Shown in pieces: positions 7,477-17,400 of a stretch of DNA of 64,000 nt (the stretch's first letter is position 1; the number at the start of each line of letters is the position of its first letter). A program made the translations under genes and the position numbers. The notes below the pieces were generated by a model, which ran no database searches, was not told the DNA's origin, and saw only the letters and a program-made list of their open reading frames with translations. The stretch is from Heterotrichella gracilis (taxonomy: Eukaryota > Sar > Xanthophyceae > Tribonematales > Xanthonemataceae), in NCBI GenBank assembly GCA_032358255.1, contig JAULBX010000002.1, forward strand, positions 682,001 through 746,000. The letters are read 5' to 3'.

Positions 7477-10400
7477 TTACTTCATTAATGTAACATGGCC
7501 AATATACTCTTTACGCCCCTCACCATTTGTGCCCACAGCGCGGATCTTGTAAATATAAACCCCATCTTGCGCCATTATTCCTTTTACGGTGCCGTCCCAG
7601 CCTTTGGTTACATCTTTACTAAAGAACATCGAGTGACCCCAACGATCGAATAATTCCATACTAAAGCCTTCGGTTTTAAAGCCTAACCCTTTTACATTAA
7701 ATACATCATTGAGCCCATCACCATTTGGTGTAAATGTATTTGGAATAAATACATTCATATCTTCCATCACTTCAATTATTTTTATTAATGAGTCAACACA
7801 ACCCTTATCGGTTCTTTGGATCAACATAATGGGGAATTTACCCGCATTTTCAAAAACACGTTGTGGGTTCTTTACGTTGCTAGAATCATAACCTTCAATG
7901 CCTGTGCCTGAAAACAACCAGTTCATACTTGTTATTGGGCCGTATTGTGACATTGGATTAAAGGTAACTTGGTTGTTGCTTGTTGTTACGACATCCGGTG
8001 TCCAGTTAAAGTCTGTGCGCGGTTTTGGCCAAACCACAATTGGTACCGGGAATTCGTAAACGCCTTTGCAACCGTTCTTTCCTAGAGAAGTTATTTTTAA
8101 GTTATAAGTTCCCGGTTCTGTTAAACAATAGGTAAAGCTATCTGATTGCATAACGTTTGTTCCGCCAAAATCGTAAGTGGTTATTGCAGCCTGATTTTGT
8201 GTTTTTGTATTGTAAAATAAACATAACGGTTCGCAGCCTTGTTCTTTATCTAACTGCAAGTTCGGTTGTGGTGGTTGGTTCACTTGCACCGTAAATGTGT
8301 GGAATACGGTATAATTTGGACAAGCAATATCGTAACCTGCTAAATTATAAATTGTTGTTCCTAACGGATGACCATATTGTACACTGCCCGTTGGTGACCC
8401 TAAAAACGAGCCTGGAGTCCAAACGTAAGCGTAGTTTTGGCTACCACCTGTTGAGCCTGCTACCAAAGCAATACTATCGCCTTTACAGATCGTTCTGCTT
8501 TGTGGGGTTAATGTAAATGCGAGTGGAGTTAGCACATCTATTTGTATGTGTTGGCTTGTTGTACACGGACCTAGTGAAACATTTAATGTATAGGTGCCTG
8601 ATTGGTTGGGTTGAATGCCGGGAATAGTTAAGTTTTGCGAGTTAGAGGTGAAGCCCGTTGAACTGGTCCATGTGTAGGAGGTTCCTCCTGCGGGGCCCGG
8701 TACATTTAACAAAGTATTATAACACATTTGTTTATAAGTATCCAATGTAAATGTAAGTTTTGGATAGACGGTAAGTTGAACCGAGTTAGTATTAAAGCAT
8801 GTTAAAACGCCATTATTGTATGATGCTGTTACCATATAAATTCCTGATGCAGCCGGGGTTGGCGAAAATAACAATGGGTTTTGTGCAGTTGATGTAAAAC
8901 TGTTCGGCCCTGTCCACGAATAACCTATAGCACCATTTGAACTAGCTGAAAGTTGTGCGTTGTTTGGAGCGCAGGTTGAAACTGTTGGTGTTACAATAAC
9001 TGGATTTACAGGAACAACATTTACTTGTGCAGAGCCCGAAGTTGTGCAACTAACAGATCCGATCGCAAAGGTTGAAGTAACAAAATAAATTCCCGCGGAG
9101 GCTGGTTGAATATTATTGATAGGGGCGTTTGCTAAATTAGAAGAGAAATTATTTGGTCCAACAACAGAAAATCCTAAAGCGCCCGGAGCCGCAGTGTTTA
9201 TGCTTGTGTTACCATTTTGACAAAGATTGTTTGGAATAGCAGTTACGTTTGTTGGAGAAGTACCAACAACCTGCACGTTTGAAGCCGCTGTTGATGTACA
9301 CACTAATGTTGTAACCGGACTGGTATAATAAGCTGTTACATTATAAATTCCGGCATTAGCGGGTTGAATATTATTTACTGTTGGATTTTGTTGAACTGAA
9401 TTAAACGGCCCCGGACCTGTCCATGAATATGACGTTGGAGCTGTACTTGAATTAGCTATAAGGTTTAAAGTTGTACCCTGGCATAAAGTAAAATTTGGTG
9501 TAGCCGTTACTGTACCCGTCGGCACAATGCCAACCGTTGTGGTACTCGTAGTACTACACGAACCTGTAGGAAAAGTATTTGTTACAATAACTGTATATGT
9601 TCCCGAGTTTGTTGGTTGTGCATTAGGTATTGAAGGGCTTTGAACATTTGAAATAAAACCATTTGGCCCTGACCATGAATAGGTGGGTATTCCTGCAGTT
9701 GTAGCGTTGGTAACAAAATTTACTGCAGTGCCTAGGCAAACCGGGCCATTGTTAGTTAATGAATTAATTGTTGGTGAAGCATTAACTGTAATTTGAACGG
9801 TTTGTGTAGATGTACATGCAACATTAGAAGCTGTTACCGTATAAATTGTTGTTGCCGCCGGAGCCAAAGAAATGGATGCTGTTGTTGGTCCTGTATTCCA
9901 GGTAAATGTAACTACTGTTGTTGCGGTTGAACTTGCTGTTAATGTTGTTTGCTGTCCGCTGCAAAGCGTAGTGTTACCTGCAATAGTTACAGGTAAAGCA
10001 CTATAAGGTAAGGCGGGACTAGGTAAATTAGCTAATGATGAACCAGCGGTTCCTGCGGCTGCACCAAATGTAGTATTAAAGCAGGAACTGGCTGGGTTGA
10101 GAACTAAACCCGCAGCACCCCCATTGCTAAGATAAGTTATAGTGCCCGGCATTACGGCGCCGCTAAATGCGAAAAGTCCGCCACCGCCACCGCCGCCAGG
10201 GCCATGACAGTTACCAGGAAAAATAGTATTGTTATTACTGCCACCATTGCCGCCACTGGTATTAACCGTTAAATTCCCAACGTAATTATTACACTCTATA
10301 AAAATTGTTCCGCCTGCACCGCCGCCGCCAGAACCTTCGTCGTTAGCGGTAATAGTAACACTGCCACCACGCGCGGCAACAATTCTGTTATTACAAATTA

Positions 10401-11286
10401 TTTGATTTGCTTTTATATAAACAATTCCGCCACCAATACCACCAGCTGTTGCCACCTGGCCATTATCTCTGAATCCACCGCCGCCGCCGCCGCCCATAAA
10501 TAATGATGCAAAAGAAGGAGCTAAATTTAAACCTCCAATACCACGTTCGTTAGTAGCGCCGCAGCCATTATATTCGTTTCCGCCCAAACCACCGGCCCCA
10601 AAGTTACCTCCGCCGCCGCCGCCTGAGTTACCACAGTTTGATCCGCCACCACCGTTGGCCTGCTTACCTTTCATGCCATCCTGCCCTACTATCCATCTTG
10701 AAATACTTTCTCCTTTTTGCCCGCCATTAGCATTAAATGCCCCAACAAAACTGCCATTGTTACAACAAAAGCCACTTGTTGCAAAGTTACCGCCTCTAAA
10801 GCCGCGTGCGTTTACATCAATATCTGAATTTAAAGTAAGCGTTCCGGCTTCAAAGGCCAATATCCCGCCAATTGTTCCATTCCAGGGAGTACAACTAAGA
10901 GTGCTTGTAACAGTAGCTGAGCAGTATTTCGGGATTCGTACAATTTGTGTAGAACCGGTTGCAGTATTGTATGCATTTGTAAGCGCGGCATTAACCGTAA
11001 TAACGTTTCCTGCTACAGCTGTAATATTTTTATATTCATAAACACCCGCGCCACCCATTGCGGAAATGTTTCCAAAAGTTGCATTATTAGCAGTAAGTAT
11101 TGACGCTCCTTGCATTTGAATAATCATGATCTGATCGCCAACTGCGAAGCCAACTGCCGATACAACTGTGATATTTGATCCGGCAACGCCGGTAACTGAT
11201 GCATAGGTATTAATTATGCCGCTAATAGCCTGAGAGGAAGCCAATCTTGAAAGAAGGCAGAATATAACAACAAAATAAATTCTCAT
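7477..11286 (-). CDS. Large secreted adhesin-like protein with type B T9SS (gliding-motility) C-terminal domain
   Basis: 1269 residues. Signal peptide MRIYFVVIFCLLSRLASSQ. Residues about 160-420 are very glycine- and asparagine-rich (GGGGG runs separated by short strands), a collagen-like or beta-solenoid stretch. From about 430 to 1000 come roughly seven Ig-like/PKD-like modules of about 80-95 residues with recurring YSWTGPN and GIYTV-type lines. A PKD-like module follows, and the end (NTFTPNGDGLNDVF ... LFDRWG ... GVYIYKIRA) is the CHU_C/type B sorting domain, which directs export by T9SS and non-covalent or co-secreted surface retention. Likely a surface or released adhesin; ligand unknown. 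Single transcription unit with gaps on both sides. Confidence 0.88.
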   Translation of the reverse strand: MRIYFVVIFCLLSRLASSQAISGIINTYASVTGVAGSNITVVSAVGFAVGDQIMIIQMQGASILTANNATFGNISAMGGAGVYEYKNITAVAGNVITVNAALTNAYNTATGSTQIVRIPKYCSATVTSTLSCTPWNGTIGGILAFEAGTLTLNSDIDVNARGFRGGNFATSGFCCNNGSFVGAFNANGGQKGESISRWIVGQDGMKGKQANGGGGSNCGNSGGGGGGNFGAGGLGGNEYNGCGATNERGIGGLNLAPSFASLFMGGGGGGGFRDNGQVATAGGIGGGIVYIKANQIICNNRIVAARGGSVTITANDEGSGGGGAGGTIFIECNNYVGNLTVNTSGGNGGSNNNTIFPGNCHGPGGGGGGGLFAFSGAVMPGTITYLSNGGAAGLVLNPASSCFNTTFGAAAGTAGSSLANLPSPALPYSALPVTIAGNTTLCSGQQTTLTASSTATTVVTFTWNTGPTTASISLAPAATTIYTVTASNVACTSTQTVQITVNASPTINSLTNNGPVCLGTAVNFVTNATTAGIPTYSWSGPNGFISNVQSPSIPNAQPTNSGTYTVIVTNTFPTGSCSTTSTTTVGIVPTGTVTATPNFTLCQGTTLNLIANSSTAPTSYSWTGPGPFNSVQQNPTVNNIQPANAGIYNVTAYYTSPVTTLVCTSTAASNVQVVGTSPTNVTAIPNNLCQNGNTSINTAAPGALGFSVVGPNNFSSNLANAPINNIQPASAGIYFVTSTFAIGSVSCTTSGSAQVNVVPVNPVIVTPTVSTCAPNNAQLSASSNGAIGYSWTGPNSFTSTAQNPLLFSPTPAASGIYMVTASYNNGVLTCFNTNSVQLTVYPKLTFTLDTYKQMCYNTLLNVPGPAGGTSYTWTSSTGFTSNSQNLTIPGIQPNQSGTYTLNVSLGPCTTSQHIQIDVLTPLAFTLTPQSRTICKGDSIALVAGSTGGSQNYAYVWTPGSFLGSPTGSVQYGHPLGTTIYNLAGYDIACPNYTVFHTFTVQVNQPPQPNLQLDKEQGCEPLCLFYNTKTQNQAAITTYDFGGTNVMQSDSFTYCLTEPGTYNLKITSLGKNGCKGVYEFPVPIVVWPKPRTDFNWTPDVVTTSNNQVTFNPMSQYGPITSMNWLFSGTGIEGYDSSNVKNPQRVFENAGKFPIMLIQRTDKGCVDSLIKIIEVMEDMNVFIPNTFTPNGDGLNDVFNVKGLGFKTEGFSMELFDRWGHSMFFSKDVTKGWDGTVKGIMAQDGVYIYKIRAVGTNGEGRKEYIGHVTLMK

Positions 11287-11390
11287 GACACGTAAAAATA
11301 GTAAACTAAATTGATTCAGTCTAATCTTAACAAAAGCAATTGAGTGAAAGAATAGTTTTATCTAGTAAAAATGAGGGTTTTTTAAGAGAA

Positions 11391-12353
11391 TTAGGTCTTT
11401 TTACCAATGGAGGCGAGTTCCTTTCCAATACCTGTAAAGGAAACAATATTTAAAGGGAATTCTAAGAACACGTGTAAAAAACTTAAAAAGAATAGAACCT
11501 GTAAGCCTAAATTATAATCATAGATATATAAAGAAATAGAAAGTAACCAAGCGCCAATGGTAGCTATTAATACTTTTTTAGGAACTAAATGCCATTTTAT
11601 TACTGATGTTTTTGAGAACCAGTTTAAATAATGATAAGTATATGCAAATGCAATAAAACGCATAATTACAAAACCGGCATTGGTTGTAAAAATTTGCTTA
11701 ATGTTGGTTAATTGATCCATATTAAAAAAGTTGATTAGACGATAATTTAACTCGCCAAATTGCGTGTAACTTTTTTGAGAGTAATCGCTAACGTTGTAAA
11801 ATAAATTACCCGGTTGCACAACAATAATGATAATAGAACAGGCAATTAAAACAAGAATTGAAATTAATCCAGCCCACGATCTTTCTTTTAAAACACCGTA
11901 AAGCATAAATGCCCAGGTAAAAATAAAAACGTGAATAATGGTTGGCAAAAACACCGCCACCCAGGTAAAGAACATGGGTGAGTTATTTAAAAAACCAATA
12001 AATACTAATGCTAGCGCAATAATTACAAAACGGTATAACCAGTCTTTTATAAATACAAAAGCAATGCAGGACAGCAAACTAAACAAAATAATATCAGCTG
12101 TTAATCCATAATTTTTTGGCGGATTATAGTTCCAATACACTAAAATAACACACGCCACTCCTAAAAAAACAAAATCGTATTTTCCCTTAGTGAAATAATT
12201 TTTTTTGTGAAGCCATCCAATTTCCGTCAGGTAATGCAGTGGCCCTAAAATTCCATAAGAGAATAAAAATAATTCGAACGGAATAAAGAATGCCACAACG
12301 CAGGAAAGGATTATTAAACCGGTATTTAAATGATGGATAGTAGCAGGTTTCAT
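11391..12353 (-). CDS. Polytopic membrane protein with conserved-looking intramembrane histidines
   Basis: 320 residues with about nine hydrophobic helices spread over the whole length. Several histidines lie in or at the ends of helices: GPLHYLTEIGWLHKK near the N-terminus, PTIIHVFIFTW in the middle, FAYTYHYLNWFSK and SFLHVFLEFPLN near the C-terminus. This pattern suggests a membrane metal or cofactor site; some database entries for similar Bacteroidota proteins carry a beta-carotene oxygenase (Brp/Blh-like) name, which I cannot confirm. The start ATG overlaps the stop of the upstream double-thioredoxin gene by four bases (ATGA), so the two are translationally coupled. Function unknown. Confidence 0.7.
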   Translation of the reverse strand: MKPATIHHLNTGLIILSCVVAFFIPFELFLFSYGILGPLHYLTEIGWLHKKNYFTKGKYDFVFLGVACVILVYWNYNPPKNYGLTADIILFSLLSCIAFVFIKDWLYRFVIIALALVFIGFLNNSPMFFTWVAVFLPTIIHVFIFTWAFMLYGVLKERSWAGLISILVLIACSIIIIVVQPGNLFYNVSDYSQKSYTQFGELNYRLINFFNMDQLTNIKQIFTTNAGFVIMRFIAFAYTYHYLNWFSKTSVIKWHLVPKKVLIATIGAWLLSISLYIYDYNLGLQVLFFLSFLHVFLEFPLNIVSFTGIGKELASIGKKT

Positions 12354-13381
12354 TTTTTATTTAAGTTAACCGGTTGTTTACTGAATTCTTTAATAAAATC
12401 GACCCAGGGTTTTGTTTTATAGGTATTGCTGGCAATAAAGTATAAAATAGGTTTTAAATTTTCGGGCGATTGGTAAAAATTTAAAACATCAATGGGATCA
12501 AGTTTTTCATCTAAGATACAAAGTGCTGGCAATGAAAATTTATTATTGGTCAGCTTTAAAGTTAAATTATGTAGCGGATAATTATTTACCATTTGCTTAT
12601 AATATTTATTGTTCTTAAACAAAACTGTATCACTTGACTCAGCGTCAAAATTAACAAAATAAAAATTCTTATTTAAATAATTTGCAATGCTTGTGTCAAC
12701 AAAACTAGTTCTGCTCATAACTCTGCAGGTATTGCAAAAAGAAGTACCAATGTTTATTAAAACTTTTTTTGGCTTCTTTTTTTGAAGAACTTCCAATTCT
12801 TTAACGTTATATATGTTAATTTTCCCTTTTGCAAAAGCGGTATCTATAAAAGCATGATTAAAGTGTTTGTTAAACTCGTCAAATGATGTCGTTCGCCAGG
12901 CATTTTCAACCATAAAAACCAAAATGGGTTCGATTTTTTTATCCTCCAAAAAACCCTGCGTTAACAAATTATATTCAAAATTATTTGTGATAAACATAGT
13001 AGAAGGGTAACTAAGACTGCTACCCAAAAATTTTATTGCTAGTTCATGTGGGGTCTTAGGGTCGCGCGAGGTAGGCTTATAGATCTTTCCATTATACTCA
13101 ACAGTATCCTTGGTTTCGGCATCAAACTTGACTGGGTAAAAATTAGCATTAATATAGCCCGCCAGATTTGGATTAGAATAAGTGGTTTTCATCATATGCT
13201 TACACCAGCCGCACCAATCCGTAAAAATATCTACCAAAAAGGGTTTTTGAACCTGTTTATTTTTTTCCTGTGCCTCTTTAAAAGTTAACCATTTAACAAG
13301 CCCTTCCTTTTCTGTTTGCGAAAAAGCAGGAGTTATTAATATAAACAAACAAATTAAAAATACAAGGGCTTTATTTAACAT
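12350..13381 (-). CDS. Exported protein with two thioredoxin-like domains
   Basis: 343 residues with signal peptide (MLNKALVFLICLFILITPAFSQ). Domain 1 (about 25-160) has the active-site CGWC at Cys57-Cys60 after DIFTDW, the layout of DUF255/thioredoxin_7 proteins. Domain 2 (about 185-330) has CNTC at Cys216-Cys219 after NIGTSF, and a cis-Pro region FSLPALC. Both domains keep two cysteines, so two redox centres are likely in the periplasm, for disulfide reduction or cytochrome/metal-site maturation. Coupled by a 4-base overlap to the membrane protein at 11391-12353, so a joint function is likely. Substrate unknown. Confidence 0.83.
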   Translation of the reverse strand: MLNKALVFLICLFILITPAFSQTEKEGLVKWLTFKEAQEKNKQVQKPFLVDIFTDWCGWCKHMMKTTYSNPNLAGYINANFYPVKFDAETKDTVEYNGKIYKPTSRDPKTPHELAIKFLGSSLSYPSTMFITNNFEYNLLTQGFLEDKKIEPILVFMVENAWRTTSFDEFNKHFNHAFIDTAFAKGKINIYNVKELEVLQKKKPKKVLINIGTSFCNTCRVMSRTSFVDTSIANYLNKNFYFVNFDAESSDTVLFKNNKYYKQMVNNYPLHNLTLKLTNNKFSLPALCILDEKLDPIDVLNFYQSPENLKPILYFIASNTYKTKPWVDFIKEFSKQPVNLNKK

Positions 13382-13410
13382 ACATTTAACCTTATTAAAT
13401 TACAAATTCT

Positions 13411-13418
13411 TAATTTTG
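13411..13418 (+). promoter_or_regulatory. Probable -7 box for the T9SS protein at 13442
   Basis: TAATTTTG matches the Bacteroidota -7 consensus TAnnTTTG, 23 bases before the ATG. No clear TTG is seen about 20 bases upstream, so support is partial. Confidence 0.4.
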
Positions 13419-13441
13419 TATAAATTTAAAAACTATTTACC

Positions 13442-14422
13442 ATGATTAAAAAATTACTTTCGATTGGACTGTTTGTTGCTGGTGTTAATGCGGTTAACGC
13501 GCAAAGCTTTTCATTATACTACCCATTTAGCGCTGTACAAGGTACTGCTGCATTAATAACTGTGGATCCTACAACTCCTCCTACTGCTACTGGTATTACA
13601 TCCGGTTCTTTTACTGCAGTTGGCACGGGTACAGGCTCAACAACCAACGGTGTATTTTCTTTTGTAGGCTGGGGAACCGGAGCAACTAATGCTAACAATA
13701 CAACATTTACAGGAGCAATCGATCTAAATAAATATTATCAAATTACGCTTACTCCTCAAGCAAATTATGTTGTTACATTAAATAGCATGTCTTTTGGATC
13801 AACGCGTTCTGGTACAGGTGTTCGTAACTGGGCAGTTAGAACTAATAAAGATGGTTATGCTGCAAACATTGCTGCTTCATATACTCCACAAAGTGTTGCA
13901 GCTACTAACAGCCCTATCCCTATTTCTATCCAAGGAGGTAATACATTTTTCTGGAATGATGATGCTGTAACAGGATCTGCCGCTTTTGCTACTTATAATA
14001 TGTGTGGTGTTACTTTTCCTGCAAATTGCGCTAACCAGTTTACACCTTTTAACGTTCGCATGTATGCTTGGAATGCTGAAGGCACTGGTGGAACTTTCCG
14101 TATCGACACTTTAACCATTAACGGCGTTGCAACAATGTCTTTAGGTGTTGGTTTGCCAACGATTTCTCACGACATTAATGCAAAAATTAAATTATATCCA
14201 AACCCAAGTACTGATGGTGTTGTTGTTGTAGAGCCAGCAACAACTGATTATACAAAAATTGAAGTAGTTAATATTTTAGGCGCGGTAGTTGCTTCACAAA
14301 ATAATGCTACAACTGAAGAAAAAGTAAAATTAGATCTTACTACTTTACCTGTAGGAACTTATTTTGTAAAAATAACTTCAGGAAATAAAGTTTATACTGA
14401 GAAATTAATTATTGCGAAATAA
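13442..14422 (+). CDS. Secreted protein with type A T9SS sorting domain
   Basis: 326 residues. Signal peptide MIKKLLSIGLFVAGVNAVNAQ. Residues about 22-235 form a single beta-rich, Gly/Thr/Asn-rich domain without a recognised family (YYQITLTPQANYVVTLNSM, NWAVRTNKDGY), resembling lectin-like discoidin or LamG folds in composition only. The last ~80 residues are a type A sorting domain (IKLYPNPSTDG, VEVVNILGAVV-like, LPVGTYFVKI, ending KLIIAK), which sends the protein through T9SS, usually with lipopolysaccharide anchoring. Monocistronic, with a strong terminator after it. Function of the N-terminal domain unknown. Confidence 0.85.
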   Translation: MIKKLLSIGLFVAGVNAVNAQSFSLYYPFSAVQGTAALITVDPTTPPTATGITSGSFTAVGTGTGSTTNGVFSFVGWGTGATNANNTTFTGAIDLNKYYQITLTPQANYVVTLNSMSFGSTRSGTGVRNWAVRTNKDGYAANIAASYTPQSVAATNSPIPISIQGGNTFFWNDDAVTGSAAFATYNMCGVTFPANCANQFTPFNVRMYAWNAEGTGGTFRIDTLTINGVATMSLGVGLPTISHDINAKIKLYPNPSTDGVVVVEPATTDYTKIEVVNILGAVVASQNNATTEEKVKLDLTTLPVGTYFVKITSGNKVYTEKLIIAK

Positions 14423-14440
14423 TTTATTCTTCAATACAAT

Positions 14441-14478
14441 AAAAAAATCCCGGATCAAAAATGGTCCGGGATTTTTTT
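14441..14478. terminator. Bidirectional intrinsic terminator
   Basis: A perfect 14-bp inverted repeat (aaaaaaatcccgga / tccgggattttttt) with a 10-base loop. A and T tracts on either side make it work in both directions for the convergent genes at 13442-14422 and 14499-18200. Confidence 0.92.
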
Positions 14479-14498
14479 ATTCTTTTAAACGAAAGGCC

Positions 14499-17400
14499 CT
14501 ATTCGGATTTTACAACCACGCCGCTCATTGGATCACCTGCTGTTCCTGAATCTTTACCATTAACATCTTTAATGTTATTTACAGTTTCCTTATCAATTAT
14601 TTTATTGTAAGGATCTATACCAACCATAAAAGGTTCTTTGTCAACTATAAATTCTATATCCTGCTCTGTTTTGTTTATTTTATGTTTCTTAATGTAAACC
14701 ACATCACCTAATTGTTTTGCGTTTGTTTTTCCTTTTGCAAACACAGCAATATCAAACCAATTGTTAGGAACAACCTCTTTGGCTTTTCCTAAACTATCAC
14801 TTTGTGTTTTTATACAAGAAATCTTGGCAGTAATTTTAAATTTACCGTCACTTGTTTTTTTGAAACTCCAACTTTTTATAGCATTATCATAAACAACAAT
14901 ACGCTCAAACATGTCCTTAACAGTTTCTTTTAAACTATCAGGCGTTGCTTGCTTAATAAAATCATAAAATTCGTAAGAGGTTGTATACGGCGCTTCCTGG
15001 AAAGCCACTTTTTTAATATACCTTTTTAGTGCTGCATTTAAAGTGTCTTCTCCCAAATAATCTTTTAACGCATACATAATTACGCTTCCCTTACGGTAAT
15101 GAATGTACTGTTGGTTTTCGCATAATAATAATGGCACTTCCTTTTTTCCCTCGCTGGAACGTCCTTTTAAATACGTATTCATTTCATAACGTAAAAATTT
15201 ACTCATAGATGCCTGCCCATATTCTTTTTCCATTACCATTAATGCACTATACTGACTCATTGTTTCACTCATTACTGTACATCCCTGAACCTCGGCGCCA
15301 ATTACCTGATGTGCCCACCATTGATGTGCTACCTCATGCGCTGTAACATAAAAGGGGTAATCTACTTTGTTTGGATCAGCTTCATCTACCTTTGCAATAA
15401 AACCAATTCCTTCAGAGAATGGAATTGTATTTGGAAACGATTGTGCAAAAGTTTGATAACGTGGAAATTCTAAAATCCGCACTTGTTTATGCTGGTATGG
15501 ACTAAAATTCTTTGTATAATAATCAAGAGACTTTTTTATGCCTTTTATCATGCGCTCAATGTTGTATTCATGTCCTTTAGTATAATAGATCTCAATATTA
15601 ACTGTATTTGTTTTATTTAACGGATCGATCCATTTATCCTTTTTAATTTCGTAGGTGGCAGATAAAAAAGAATAGAAATTCAAGATCGGTGAATCCATTT
15701 TATATTGAAAATAATGGCGCCCGTTCTCTGTCCAATCCTTTAATAAATAGCCCGGTGCAATGGCGGTTTGCCCCTCCTTTGTCGAAACCACGCATTGAAA
15801 ACGGATCCAATCTGCGTCATGTGTAATATATGTATTTGCATACGCAGCAGTATCTGTAATACTTGCCATGCGTGGCTTAGCTGAAAGTTTGTATTTTTTC
15901 CGGGTAGAATTCTCAGAAAGTTCTGAGCTTGGATCATAACCAATTGTGGGTAAAATACGAATGTTAAAGAACGAACCGTTCTTAACAACCATTTCCTCAT
16001 CAGTTTGCATGATGAAATTTTTGGGAAAATACTCTACATCGAAATCAAATTTTACAGAATCGCCTGCAGGTAATGGCGTGTTTAATTCATAACCATAAAA
16101 ACCATTTGCTTTATCATCTACAAATTTTTTATTCGCTACGTTAAACTTAAATTCTTTGATCGTAATCTCAGAATTAAAATTTATGAATATCTTGGACAAA
16201 GCTTTATTATGTTTATTTTTTAAATAATAAAACCCTTTTATTTTTGTTCCTAACTCATCGGGAAAAATATCGACGTTTACGTTAGATTCGACAACTCTTG
16301 GTTGTAATTCCTTTTCGTATTTTTTATAAGCGATCTCAAAATCGGCTTGTTGTTTTTCCTTTTCTTTCTCGCTTTTATATTTATTTAGTACTCGCGTATT
16401 GTAATAAATAATGGAGCCAAATCCAAAAAAACAAAGTAATCCAAAAACAATGGTGAGTTTATAGGATAGCTTAAAACTCTTTAACGCTTGTTTCCATCTT
16501 GTAGAAAAAGTTTGTTCTTTTCCCCGTTGATAAATGGAAATTGCAAATGTGCTTATAACTAACATCAAACCTATCCAGTAGGCTTTCATAACAAAAAAGT
16601 TTGGTAACGTATTACCATGGCCGTTCATGTCAGAATACTTCATGGTATTACCTGCAATATTAAATCTGTACAGGTCATTATCATAATCCAACGCTCTTAA
16701 TATTAAAGGCAAACCAAGAACAATGAATGCCATCACAAAAAAAGCAATATAACGGTTCTTAAAGAACACTTGCAGAGAAAGGCCTAAAGCAACCAATAAA
16801 GAGATACCGAAAACTCTTAATAGTACAACATCTGTAAGATACAGGCCAAGCTCAAATTTTGTGTACCCATTCAGGCTTTGAAGGCAGATACATGTAAAAA
16901 CACAAACAAGGTTTATAACAAGAGAAACAAATAGTAATGAAAAGAATTTCGAAATAAATAAAGTACTGCTTTTTACAGGTGTAGAACCGATAAGCTCATC
17001 TATCTTAGCGTCTTTTTCGCGCCAGATGAGAATGCCTGAATAAAAAATGATCATGATCATCTGAAAGAAACTAAACGTCCCGCTCGCTAATTCAATTTGC
17101 ATATATGTTACAGGGTAAGTTTCCGTGCCATAAATAAGACCTGAGAATTGCGAGATAACCACAACTAAAAGAACTGATATACCAAGAATAATAATAAAGA
17201 AAACAGACTTGGCGATCTTAAGAAATTCAAATTTGGTTAAAAATAATAATTGCTCAATAACAAGATTGCGATCAAAGCGCTGCGTCACCTTCGGCAAATG
17301 CCCAATTGATTGAATTGCTTTTGAAGGTTGCGACTTAGTTTCTTTTGTTTTGCGCTTAAAAAAACTTACAGGGTTTAAGAATTGATTAAAGCTAAATCTA

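Noticed and set aside
10655-11041. Plus-strand reading frame inside the 1269-aa gene
   Set aside because: It is a shadow created by the low-complexity Gly/Asn-rich coding strand, without a start signal or typical composition.
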